Source: Myxococcus stipitatus
GTDB lineage: Bacteria; Myxococcota; Myxococcia; Myxococcales; Myxococcaceae
Length of the DNA stretch: 64,000 bases
Direction of reading: 5' to 3'
Assembly: GCF_038561935.1 (NCBI RefSeq)
Contig: NZ_CP102770.1
Coordinates: 7,254,001-7,318,000 of the forward strand
Shown here: positions 53,184-61,759 of the stretch, in pieces
Position numbering within the stretch: position 1 is the first letter of the stretch
Layout: the number at the start of each line of letters is the position of its first letter
Translations under genes and position numbers: made by a program
Notes under the pieces: model-generated
Databases searched by the model: none
The model's input: the letters and a program-made list of their open reading frames with translations, nothing else
What the model was told of the DNA's origin: nothing

Positions 53184-56100
53184 TCGACCTGGACACCGCC
53201 CGCTCGCTGCTCGACTTCGGCAAGCGGATGAGTACGGGCCACCACCGCGCGGAGGAACAGCTGCGCGGGGCCGTGGCCGTCCACAACATCCTTCGCAAGC
53301 ACCGCCTTGCCTATCTCGCCGACGAGGTGGGCATGGGCAAGACGTACGTGGCACTGGGCGCCCTCGCCCTCTTCCGCCACTTCAATCCGGGCTTCAGGGT
53401 CCTGGTCATCACCCCGCGCGAGAACATCCAGCGAAAGTGGCAGAAGGAGCTCACGATCTTCGCCGCGCACAACGTGCGCTTCGACGACCTCCGGATGCGC
53501 GCGCTCGATGGTCGCCCTGCCCGACCCCTCGTCGACTGCGGCAACCTGCTCGAGCTGGTCCACGAGACGAGCATCGACCCGAACCGGGACTTCTTCGTCC
53601 GGATGTCGAGCTTCAGCCTCCCCGTTGGAAAAGCGAGCGAGGGCTGGACGGCGCTGCGCGACGGGCTGAGACGACACCTGCCCTGGCTGCGGGACGAAGC
53701 CTTCGACCTGCGCAACAAAGAGGTCTTCAAGAGGAACTTCGCTCGGGCGCTGTGCTGCGCACTGCCGAAGTTCGACCTCGTCATCGTCGACGAGGCCCAC
53801 AACCTCAAGCACGGATTCAACCTCTCGGGCTCCTCGCGTAACCAGGTGCTGGCGGAGGCGTTCGGCCGCCATGCACCGGAGGACGCCCCGGACCTCCGCC
53901 TCTTCCCGGGCTACGGGCCTCGGGCCGAGCGAGTGCTGTTCCTGTCAGCCACGCCGCTCGAGGAGACCTACCGGCACGTCTGGAACCAGCTCGACCTGTT
54001 CGGGCTCGCGGGAGGCTTTCGCGAGCTGCGCGACGACCAGGTCCCCGAAGAGCGCAAGAAGGAGGTCGCGGGCCAGTTCCTCGTCCGGCGCGTGACGTCC
54101 ATGCGAATCGCGGGGCGCGAGCACACCAAGAACATGTACCGGCGGGAGTGGCGCTCCGGGGGTGTCCATCAACACGACGAGCCCATCACCGTGTCGGACG
54201 ACCGGCAGCGGCTGCTCGTCGCGCTGGTGCAGAAGAAGGTGAGTGAGCTGCTGAGCGGCAAGCAGTTCAACCACTCGTTCCAGATTGGCATGCTCGCCTC
54301 GTTCGAGAGCTTCCTCGAGACCGCGAAGCTGCGACGCCAGGATGACGAGGAGAGCATCTTCGACGACTCGGAGCAGTCCGACCTCGCCCAGGAGCGAGAG
54401 GGAATCGACGTTCGCGCACTGAACCAACTGGCAGACAGGTATCGGCGCAAGTTCGGGCGCGAGATGCCCCACCCCAAGATGGATGCCGTCGTCGACAGCC
54501 TCGCGTCCGCGTGGGTGACGGGCAAGAAGGCGCTGGTGTTCGTCCGGCGTGTCGCCTCGGTCAGGGAGCTGAAGCGCAAGCTCGACGAGCGCTATGACGA
54601 CTGGCTGATTCCCCACCTGCGCGCACGACTTCCGGAAGGGCTGCGGGCGCGCTTCGATGAGGTCGTCGCCGAGTATCGGCTCGAGAAGAGCGCCGCGGAG
54701 CGGACCCGTCACGAGGGGAGCTCGTCACCCCAGGACGTGGTCGGCACGGATGTGGAGGTGGATGACCGAGGCGGCACGGACACCTTCTTCGCCTGGTTCT
54801 TCCGAGGAGAAGGTCCCAAGGGCGTGCTGAGCGGAGCCAACATCCAGGCCCGCTTCATCAAGGGAAGCGGCGCCTACTCGACGTTCTTCGCGGACAACAC
54901 CGTGATGGCGCTGCTGGGCGCCGAGCCCGAGCAGGTGCTCAACGCGCTGGCCGCCACCCTCCAGCTCTCACGGGAGGAGACGACGGAGCGACTGCGCCAG
55001 CGGGCCGCGAAGTACCTGAGCCGCAAAGCCAAGGTCGTCACCCGCGCCAGTCGCATGGAGGCGGCGCAGGCCGCGGCGCTCGAGCTGCTCCAGGAAGGCG
55101 CAACGGGGACTCTGGCCGTCCAGGCGCAGGTCATCTGGGACGAGCGATACAGGACATCGATGTCTCGCGAGCCCGCGACCGAGGCCCCCCAGGAGCTCGC
55201 CTCCGCCCTCGAGCGCACCACGTTCTTCAACGAGCTGCGCCGCCCCGAGCGCGCGGAGCTTCGAGCACGCATCTGGCCCCAGCCCGCGAGCCGAGGAGAT
55301 ACCGTCGAGGACTTCCGGAGCCAGTACCGCGAGCAGGTGCTGCGCGCGGAGCTGCTCGCGGTGGCCGCACGGCTCGGGCATGCCTTCATCGACCTGTACG
55401 TCGCGGCGATGGCGGGCCGCACCACCCTGGCCATCCACCGACGCGGCGAACAAGCCGCCGAGCATCTCGACGACGCCGATGAGCGGGAGCTGGAGACCGG
55501 AGGCGGGCGGCTGCTGCGCGAGTACCTCGACCTCCTCGAGTCCCAGCTCCGCGCCACCACGCCGCGCCCCTGGGGGGCGCTCGACGAGCTGACGGACATC
55601 GCCGGGAACCTCGAGCTGATTCTCGACGTGAACGTCCCGGATGCACGCACGACGCCGCTCGGCGAGTCCGCGCGCTACGTGGCGAGCCTGCTTCGCCAAC
55701 AGCAGCCCACGGGCGGCATGGCGGGACACGTCAACCAGACACTGGTCCGCCAGTTCCGGATGCCGGGCTATCCCTTCGTCCTCGTCACCACGGACCTGCT
55801 CCAGGAAGGCGAGGACCTGCACACGTTCTGCTCGTCGGTCCACCACTACGGAATCTCGTGGACGCCCTCGGCGATGGAGCAGCGCGTGGGGCGCATCGAC
55901 CGCGTCCGCTCGCAGTCGGACCGACGGCTCTCCGCGCTTGGAGGCGAACCGCGGGGCGAGGACTGCCTCCAGGTCTACCTCCCCCACCTCCAGGACACGG
56001 TGGAGGTCCTCCAGGTGCAACGGGTCCTGGAGCGCATGAACACCTTCCTTCGACTGATGCATGAGGGGCTGACGGTGTCCGCGCCCGACCAGCGGCGCAT

Positions 56101-56719
56101 CGACGTGGGGCGGGAGATGGTCGCGGCCCGGAAGCAGGTCGACCGGCTCAGCGGCCCGCTCAAGAGCGCCTTCCCCATTCCTCCGTGGGCCACGCAGGGA
56201 GACAAGACGGCCCTGGCGGTCGAGGACTCGTTCGGCGTCCGCGTCCGCGAGCGCTTCGAGCGACTCCAGCACCTCTCGATGGAAGGCACACACGTCACCT
56301 GGGCCTCCCATCCCCCCAAGGGCTCGCTGCTGGGGACCGTCACCCTCCCGACGGGCCGGGTCCAGCCCTTCACACTGATGCTCAAGTCCGAGCAAGGGCA
56401 CCCCGTGGTCCGTTGCATCAGCCCCATCGGCCGGACCGAGCCGGACGAGGACCCGGAGCCCATCGCCTCACGCGGCGCGCGAATCTCCTCTCGCATCGGC
56501 GCGATTCTCACCAAGCAGGCGCGGCTCTATGACCTGACCGTCGAGGACGATGTGGTGCTCGGCGCGCCCGAGCATGACGCCACCCGCGTGAGGCTGCTGG
56601 TGCGCCGGGTCACGGAGCAGGCGGACCGGATGGAACAGGAACACTTCGACGATGGCCGCGACGCGAGGCTCGATGCCTTCGAAGCCGAGCTCCGAGAGGA
56701 GGGCAGCCGTGGGCTCTGA
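53180..56719 (+). CDS. SNF2/HepA-like superfamily II helicase
   Basis: A 1179-residue helicase from ATG 53180, overlapping the nuclease stop by four bases; an in-frame upstream start inside the nuclease gene is rejected. Motif I is DEVGMGKTYVALGA (48-61), motif II VIVDEAHNLKHG (about 201-212), motif III SATPLEETYRHVWNQ, and motif VI EQRVGRIDRV (about 900-909). The helicase core is split by a long insert (about 530-810). A C-terminal region after 910 has beta segments of unknown fold. It resembles HepA/RapA and the SNF2-type DrmD helicase of DISARM, but DrmA/DrmB-like genes are absent. Confidence 0.88.
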   Translation: MIDLDTARSLLDFGKRMSTGHHRAEEQLRGAVAVHNILRKHRLAYLADEVGMGKTYVALGALALFRHFNPGFRVLVITPRENIQRKWQKELTIFAAHNVRFDDLRMRALDGRPARPLVDCGNLLELVHETSIDPNRDFFVRMSSFSLPVGKASEGWTALRDGLRRHLPWLRDEAFDLRNKEVFKRNFARALCCALPKFDLVIVDEAHNLKHGFNLSGSSRNQVLAEAFGRHAPEDAPDLRLFPGYGPRAERVLFLSATPLEETYRHVWNQLDLFGLAGGFRELRDDQVPEERKKEVAGQFLVRRVTSMRIAGREHTKNMYRREWRSGGVHQHDEPITVSDDRQRLLVALVQKKVSELLSGKQFNHSFQIGMLASFESFLETAKLRRQDDEESIFDDSEQSDLAQEREGIDVRALNQLADRYRRKFGREMPHPKMDAVVDSLASAWVTGKKALVFVRRVASVRELKRKLDERYDDWLIPHLRARLPEGLRARFDEVVAEYRLEKSAAERTRHEGSSSPQDVVGTDVEVDDRGGTDTFFAWFFRGEGPKGVLSGANIQARFIKGSGAYSTFFADNTVMALLGAEPEQVLNALAATLQLSREETTERLRQRAAKYLSRKAKVVTRASRMEAAQAAALELLQEGATGTLAVQAQVIWDERYRTSMSREPATEAPQELASALERTTFFNELRRPERAELRARIWPQPASRGDTVEDFRSQYREQVLRAELLAVAARLGHAFIDLYVAAMAGRTTLAIHRRGEQAAEHLDDADERELETGGGRLLREYLDLLESQLRATTPRPWGALDELTDIAGNLELILDVNVPDARTTPLGESARYVASLLRQQQPTGGMAGHVNQTLVRQFRMPGYPFVLVTTDLLQEGEDLHTFCSSVHHYGISWTPSAMEQRVGRIDRVRSQSDRRLSALGGEPRGEDCLQVYLPHLQDTVEVLQVQRVLERMNTFLRLMHEGLTVSAPDQRRIDVGREMVAARKQVDRLSGPLKSAFPIPPWATQGDKTALAVEDSFGVRVRERFERLQHLSMEGTHVTWASHPPKGSLLGTVTLPTGRVQPFTLMLKSEQGHPVVRCISPIGRTEPDEDPEPIASRGARISSRIGAILTKQARLYDLTVEDDVVLGAPEHDATRVRLLVRRVTEQADRMEQEHFDDGRDARLDAFEAELREEGSRGL

Positions 56720-57083
56720 CTGGCGAGCACTCTGTCGCGGCTCGCGCGTGACCATCGACGGCGACGAGCTCATCGTCGACTTCGAGAACCAGCGCAGCCA
56801 CCGCGTCCGCGTCCGCGAGACCGACGAGGTCATCGAGTTCCATGCCGTCGTCGCTCGCTCCGCCGCCGTGCGAGACATCTCCGACCTCCCGCTGCGGCTC
56901 TGGCGATACAACCGAGCTTCCCAGCTCGTCAGCTTCCGGCTCGACACCCGAGGACGGGTGTACGCCGAAGGCTGGGTCCCCAAGGCGGGGCTCACCGCCG
57001 AGGAGTTCCAGCTCACCCTCCGCCATGTCGCCGCCGAGAGCGACCGTCTGGAGTACCTCCTGACAGGGCGAGACACGGAGTAG
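56709..57083 (+). CDS. Small CesT/YbjN-like protein
   Basis: A 124-residue protein from GTG 56709 with GGAGG seven bases upstream, overlapping the helicase stop by 11 bases. The strand pattern (VTIDGDELIVDFENQRSHRV, then RLWRYNRASQLVSFRLDTRG) and a terminal helix recall the YbjN/type III chaperone fold. This is a pattern guess. It is the fourth and last gene of the cassette and may be a chaperone or regulatory partner of the helicase. Confidence 0.65.
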   Translation: MGSDWRALCRGSRVTIDGDELIVDFENQRSHRVRVRETDEVIEFHAVVARSAAVRDISDLPLRLWRYNRASQLVSFRLDTRGRVYAEGWVPKAGLTAEEFQLTLRHVAAESDRLEYLLTGRDTE

Positions 57084-57149
57084 TCGCACAGGGCGGTGAG
57101 GTGGAAATTACCCAGGCCCTTCTCGATTCCACCGGCTCTCGCGGACCAC

Positions 57150-57167
57150 CTGTCTGGTGAGACAGGC
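57150..57167 (+). terminator. Hairpin after the PLD/helicase cassette
   Basis: A perfect 7-bp stem (57150-57156 with 57161-57167) with a GGTG loop lies about 66 bases after the cassette, followed by CGCCTGGGTTCCTCT. It is a likely terminator. Confidence 0.55.
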
Positions 57168-57224
57168 GCCTGGGTTCCTCTCGAAAGCCAAGCGAGCCAT
57201 GGGCACGGCCGGATGTCTTTGATG

Positions 57225-57241
57225 ACGACGTGTGACGTCGT
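57225..57241 (+). promoter_or_regulatory. Dyad upstream of the large effector-like gene
   Basis: ACGACGT and ACGTCGT flank GTG, a perfect 7-bp dyad about 130 bases before the start of the gene at 57371. A perfect palindrome, ACGCATGCGT, follows at about 57258. The nearby bases 57285-57330 are AT-rich for this window and may contain the promoter. No regulator is adjacent. Confidence 0.35.
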
Positions 57242-57370
57242 TTCGTGGCCGTCTCACACGCATGCGTCACCAGCACTGTCGCCAGATAAATCGAATGAAA
57301 TCGTAATTCCCCCCTTGGAAATCACTGCCTGATCACAGCAGCATGGCGGCAGCAAGAGGGGGAAAACAAT

Positions 57371-60300
57371 TTGAGTACGATCAAGCGCGACTCGCTGCCG
57401 CTGCCGCTTCCACCGCCACCCAAGCCTCAGGCGGCGTCGAAACCACCGGCCCCACCGCCAGCACCACCACCACCGCCGCCACCGCCCGCACCCAAGCCTC
57501 AGCGCGCTGGCTTCTTCGGCGGCGACACCGTGTCTCGCGCCCCGCAGACGGCCACTCCGAGCCGCTCTCGCAGCAACCTGCTCGCCATGGATGGCGTCGT
57601 GACGCCCTCCACCACGGCCATGGCGCCCGCCACCACCCTGCTGACCGAGAACACCCGCGATGGTCAGCGCAACTGTCTGGACGCGGTGGGCGACTGGCTC
57701 GCCCTCGCCACGCCCCAGTTGCGCGCGCGCAGCGAGGTCCTCCTCCTGCGAGACACACGCTCCGGAGCCCAGGGCAGCGCCGGCCACGCCGTCATCCGGC
57801 AGGGTGAGTCCATCTTCGACCCGTCCACCGGCCGCACCTACGCGAACTTCAAGGAGTTCAACGCCGCCGGCAACTACCAGCTCGTCCACACCACGAGCGG
57901 CGCGGCCATGAATCGCGTGCTGAGCGCGCCTCCGGGCTCAGCCGAGCGCCAGCAGGCCCTGGATGCCGCGCGCATCCCGGCCTCGGTGCAGAACATGCTC
58001 CTGGCCGACACCAACGAGGGGCGCCCCCTCACCCCGGACCAGCAGGCCGCTCTCGACGCGGCGGTCAGGGCCCTGCCGCCCTACCCCTCCGCGCAGCAGA
58101 TTGGCGCGCTCATCCACGACCAGGACGCGTTCTGGCTCGACTCCGGAGAGGAGAACCCCCAGGCGTTCGCCGCGCTCACCACCGCGATGGCCTCGCGCTA
58201 TGCGCCGCTTCGCGGCCCCCAGGCCGACCTCCAGGGCTTCAACGCCGCCATGGAGCAGCTCTCCGTGGCCGCCGGAGGCTTCACGCCCCAGATGTCCGCC
58301 GCGCTCGCCACCGCCGCGATGGACCCGGCCCTCGCCGCTCGCGGTGTCCACACGGGCGAGGTCGCCGCGTGGGCCCTGAGCTCCGCCACCACGCCCGACG
58401 CCGCCCAGGCCGTGCTCGACGCCGTCGGCCCCGACCGCATGGAGTCGTTCGTCACGTCGCTGGGCCTCAACCCGGCCAACTCGAGCGACCCGACGTTCCT
58501 GAACAGCGGCAGCCGCATGCTCGCGCTCCGCGACTTCATGAACGTGGCCGCCACGCTGGCCATCAACACCAGCGCCCCCAATGGCGCACAGGCGAAGTTC
58601 TTCCTCACCGTCGCCCAGCAGGCCGGGCCCATGCCCATGGAGCAGGCGTCGTTCCGCGAGGCCCTCGGCAAGGGGCTCGGCGCGGTGTATGCGATGGGCA
58701 ACCCGGCCCAGGCCGCCACCGAATCCGCGCGCATGGGCGAGCTGCTGCGCAACGGCCACGTCGGCGACCTGCTCCAGGGCGCCACGGCCGAGCAGCGGCA
58801 GGGGCTGTACGTCGCGTTCCTCGACAACCCCCAGCTCACCTCGCAGCTGGTGGACCACCACAACGGCAACCTCGCCACCGCCGTGGCCTTCATCCAGCTC
58901 GAGTCCCTCACCGAGGGACTCACGGGCGCCTTCGGCCCGAATGGCCAGGTCCCCCTGGGCGCGGATGGCCAGCCGCTCATCCCGCCCGACGCGCAGATTC
59001 CCACGCCGCCTCCGGACGTGCTGGCGCGCCACCCCGCCATCGCCGCGCTCGGCACGCCCCTGCACGCGGCCACCGTGGCCCAGGCCATCCAGGCCGGGAA
59101 GCTCTCGTCCGCGCAGGCCGCTGACTACCTCGATGACCTCGCCACCTATTCGAGCGGGCTCGCCGACCCGGACCTGGCGCGCCATGGCGCGGATGGCCTC
59201 ACCTCCGCCGCCATCAACGTCCTCAATGGCGGCAACCCCATCGAGAACTCCCGCCTCGACGAGTACGCCGCGCTCAACGCCAACAGCCTCTCCGAGCTCG
59301 CCGACCAGGTCCGCGCGTCCAACGACCCGGCCTACATCGCCCAGGCCGTGACGGCCGGCAGCACGCAGGACGCCACCTTCCGCGCCAGCCTCCCCCGCTA
59401 CGGCGACGCCATCGCCGCCATGGGTGAGAACGTCCAGAACCGGCGCCGCGCCATCATCGCCGGCGTGGGGCTGGTGACGTCCATGGCGGCCCCCATCCTC
59501 GCCGCGGCGGCCATCCCCGCGGGCGCGACGCTCACGGTGGGCGGCGTCACGCTGGGCACCGCCACGCTCCAGGCGGGCACCGCGGGCCTCACGACCAGCG
59601 TCGTCAGCACCGCGCTCAACGCGGGCAACATGTACGACGCCACGGGACAGCTCCACCTGGGCAACGCGGTGGCCGGGGGCGTGGTGGACGGGCTGACCAC
59701 GTACTTCGGCATGCGCCTGTCCATCGTCGCCGCGGGGCGCGGACAGGGTGCCATGAGCGCGCTGGTGCGCGGCGCGGCCATCGACGGCATGGGCGGCGTC
59801 GGCGCGTATGCGTTGGGGACGCCGGGCGCGCTGGAGGGCATCCTCAACGGGGACCCGAAGTACACGCAGGCCGCCGCGATTCAGGGCGGCGTGAGCTTCG
59901 GTTCGTCCTTCGTGCTCAGCAGCCTGCTGGAGCTGCCGGGCGTGGACACGCAGTCGCGCCCCGGCAACATCGTGGCGGACGGAATCGGCGTGCTCACCCC
60001 CATGCCCCGCTTCGGAGCCTCCGCCGCGGGCTCCCGCGTCCACGGCTTCCGAGGCATCCGCGACATCGTCATCTCCGACCTGGAGACCATCATCAACACG
60101 GGCCTCCACCCGCGCGCGGTGCGGTCCGGGCGCATGGAGGAAGGCGCCATCGAGAGCCTGCCGTTCTTCCAACGCTTCTGGATGGCGGTGCGTGAATCCG
60201 CGGGGAAGAGCGTGGGCGAGGACGTGGTGATGCTCACGCGGAACGCGGGGCTCGCCGAGGCCTGGGCGAGCAACACGCCGGTGAACTCCGAGGGACAGGT

Positions 60301-60658
60301 CTCCTGGCTCAACTTCACCGGCTTCGTGGCGGGGCTCCCCAAGCCCACGCGCGCCAGGTACTTCACGCCCCAGCAGTTCGAGCTGCTCCGCGCGCAACAG
60401 CTCGCCGCGGGCGGGCCGACCCTCCTCGTCAAGGACTCCAACGGCACCACCGTGCAGATGACGCTGGACCAGGTGCGCCAGCTCATGGGCGACCAGAAGT
60501 TCAACATCACCGTCGAGGTGGCCGCCCCCGTCGAGAACCAGATTGGCCTCGCGTCGTTCTACGGGAGCACCAAGCACCAGGAGGAGCCCATCGTCGGCTC
60601 CATCCCCGCCGATGGCATCATCACCCTCACCGTCCTCTACAAGGGCACGCTGCCGTAG
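57371..60658 (+). CDS. Large effector-like protein with N-terminal Cys-His-Asp domain
   Basis: A 1095-residue protein starting at TTG 57371, with GAGGGGG eight bases upstream. Residues 8-45 are a proline-rich tail. Residues 89-215 hold the same domain as the protein at 2472-4361, with Cys102 (NCLD), His139 (AGHA) and Asp150 (FDPSTG), spaced exactly as there. Residues 215-690 are an alanine-rich helical region. Residues 690-870 are small-residue-rich and hydrophobic (AIIAGVGLVTSMAAPILAAA), possibly pore- or membrane-associating. Residues 900-1095 form a beta-containing end without a known motif. There is no signal peptide. Size and layout suggest a toxin or exported effector (inference). Confidence 0.75.
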   Translation: MSTIKRDSLPLPLPPPPKPQAASKPPAPPPAPPPPPPPPAPKPQRAGFFGGDTVSRAPQTATPSRSRSNLLAMDGVVTPSTTAMAPATTLLTENTRDGQRNCLDAVGDWLALATPQLRARSEVLLLRDTRSGAQGSAGHAVIRQGESIFDPSTGRTYANFKEFNAAGNYQLVHTTSGAAMNRVLSAPPGSAERQQALDAARIPASVQNMLLADTNEGRPLTPDQQAALDAAVRALPPYPSAQQIGALIHDQDAFWLDSGEENPQAFAALTTAMASRYAPLRGPQADLQGFNAAMEQLSVAAGGFTPQMSAALATAAMDPALAARGVHTGEVAAWALSSATTPDAAQAVLDAVGPDRMESFVTSLGLNPANSSDPTFLNSGSRMLALRDFMNVAATLAINTSAPNGAQAKFFLTVAQQAGPMPMEQASFREALGKGLGAVYAMGNPAQAATESARMGELLRNGHVGDLLQGATAEQRQGLYVAFLDNPQLTSQLVDHHNGNLATAVAFIQLESLTEGLTGAFGPNGQVPLGADGQPLIPPDAQIPTPPPDVLARHPAIAALGTPLHAATVAQAIQAGKLSSAQAADYLDDLATYSSGLADPDLARHGADGLTSAAINVLNGGNPIENSRLDEYAALNANSLSELADQVRASNDPAYIAQAVTAGSTQDATFRASLPRYGDAIAAMGENVQNRRRAIIAGVGLVTSMAAPILAAAAIPAGATLTVGGVTLGTATLQAGTAGLTTSVVSTALNAGNMYDATGQLHLGNAVAGGVVDGLTTYFGMRLSIVAAGRGQGAMSALVRGAAIDGMGGVGAYALGTPGALEGILNGDPKYTQAAAIQGGVSFGSSFVLSSLLELPGVDTQSRPGNIVADGIGVLTPMPRFGASAAGSRVHGFRGIRDIVISDLETIINTGLHPRAVRSGRMEEGAIESLPFFQRFWMAVRESAGKSVGEDVVMLTRNAGLAEAWASNTPVNSEGQVSWLNFTGFVAGLPKPTRARYFTPQQFELLRAQQLAAGGPTLLVKDSNGTTVQMTLDQVRQLMGDQKFNITVEVAAPVENQIGLASFYGSTKHQEEPIVGSIPADGIITLTVLYKGTLP

Positions 60659-60670
60659 TCCCGCTTCCGG

Positions 60671-60696
60671 GGCCGCTTCGCGACATCGAAGCGGCC
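60671..60696. terminator. Bidirectional terminator hairpin
   Basis: A perfect 10-bp stem (60671-60680 with 60687-60696) with a six-base loop lies between the convergent effector-like and reductase genes. Confidence 0.8.
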
Positions 60697-60709
60697 TCGG
60701 AGGTCCCGC

Positions 60710-61591
60710 TCACGCCTGGGTCAGCGTGCGGAAGACCGCGGGCAGCTCCTGCGCGCCCAGCCCCGCGCCGAGCGCGCGCCGGTAGTTCTCGAGCAGCTCC
60801 TGCGGGAAGCGCGCGCTGATGCGGGCATCGCGGCTCAGCCGGACGATGTGCTCGATGGCGGCGACGTGCGTGTTCAGGCTGCACTGGTCACCCGAAAAGT
60901 CGTCGCGCGCGACCATGCCCTGCGCGGCGTCGGCGGTGACGGAGACCAGCCCGAGGAAGGAGTTCTTCTGGGCGAAGAACAGCTGGGGGTCCAGGCCCTC
61001 GGCCTTGCACATCGCCGCGGCATGGAGCATCGACAGGCAGCCGCCGTAGTAGGCCTCCAGGATGGCGCAGTCGAGCGTCGCCGCGGAGCCGATCTTCTCA
61101 TCGACGTACACGGAGTTCCGGGCAATCGCCTGGAGCGTCTGCTGATGCCGGTCGAAGACGGCGCGCGAGCCGGCGTAGAAGACGGTGGCGTAGTCGGTGG
61201 CGACGAAGCTCGGGTAGGCGAGAATCGCGGCGTCCAGGTAGTCCACGCCGTGCGCCTTCGCCCACTCCAGGCCGCTGCGCGCATCCGCGGGTGAGCCGCT
61301 CGTGAGCTGGACGAGGGTGGTCCCCGACAGCGCCGAGGCGACGTCCGCCGAGGCGAACAGCTCGGCGCTGGCGGCGTAGTTCGACAGCGAGACGACGACC
61401 AGCTCCCGGCCGGAGACGGCCTCGCGGAGGTTCTCGAAGGCGACGGTGCCGCCGCCCACCGCCTTCGCCTTGGCATGCGTCCTGTTCCACACAGCGACCT
61501 CATGGCCCGCCGCCGCGAAGGCGCGCGACAGCGCGGTCCCCATGAGCCCACTTCCAATCACAGCGATTCTCGTCAAACGGCTGGATGGCAT
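60710..61591 (-). CDS. NAD(P)-dependent reductase (imine reductase/HIBADH-like)
   Basis: A 293-residue enzyme starting MPSSRLTRIA with GGGGA eight bases upstream. The N-terminal Rossmann fold has AVIGSGLMGTALSRAFAAAG followed by VAVWNRTHAK, typical of the 6-phosphogluconate/beta-hydroxyacid dehydrogenase superfamily. The segment LVQLTSGSPADAR is at the position of the substrate-binding loop, and the C-terminal helical domain matches imine-reductase-type proteins. A longer frame to 62074 overlaps the SIR2 gene and is rejected. The substrate is not known. Confidence 0.85.
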   Translation of the reverse strand: MPSSRLTRIAVIGSGLMGTALSRAFAAAGHEVAVWNRTHAKAKAVGGGTVAFENLREAVSGRELVVVSLSNYAASAELFASADVASALSGTTLVQLTSGSPADARSGLEWAKAHGVDYLDAAILAYPSFVATDYATVFYAGSRAVFDRHQQTLQAIARNSVYVDEKIGSAATLDCAILEAYYGGCLSMLHAAAMCKAEGLDPQLFFAQKNSFLGLVSVTADAAQGMVARDDFSGDQCSLNTHVAAIEHIVRLSRDARISARFPQELLENYRRALGAGLGAQELPAVFRTLTQA

Positions 61592-61759
61592 CTTCAATCC
61601 CCGGGTGTCTCGTTCACGCGACGCACGTGCGTGCGGCGCCTCGTGAGTAGAGCACGGCACGGAGGCGGGTCCTCCAGCGGCGCTCGGATTGAGGTTTGGG
61701 CAACCCAGGCTCCTGAGCGACACTCCTCGGGTGCGCCCAGCGGGCGTGAAAGGGGCCGC

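Noticed and set aside
49738..57083. Complete DISARM system
   Set aside because: PLD and SNF2 parts are present, but no DrmA/DrmB-like proteins or methyltransferase.
57938..60577. Long minus-strand open frame (879 codons) across the large effector-like gene
   Set aside because: It is a shadow of the plus-strand gene in GC-rich DNA: Arg/Gly/His-rich residues, no domain, no ribosome site.
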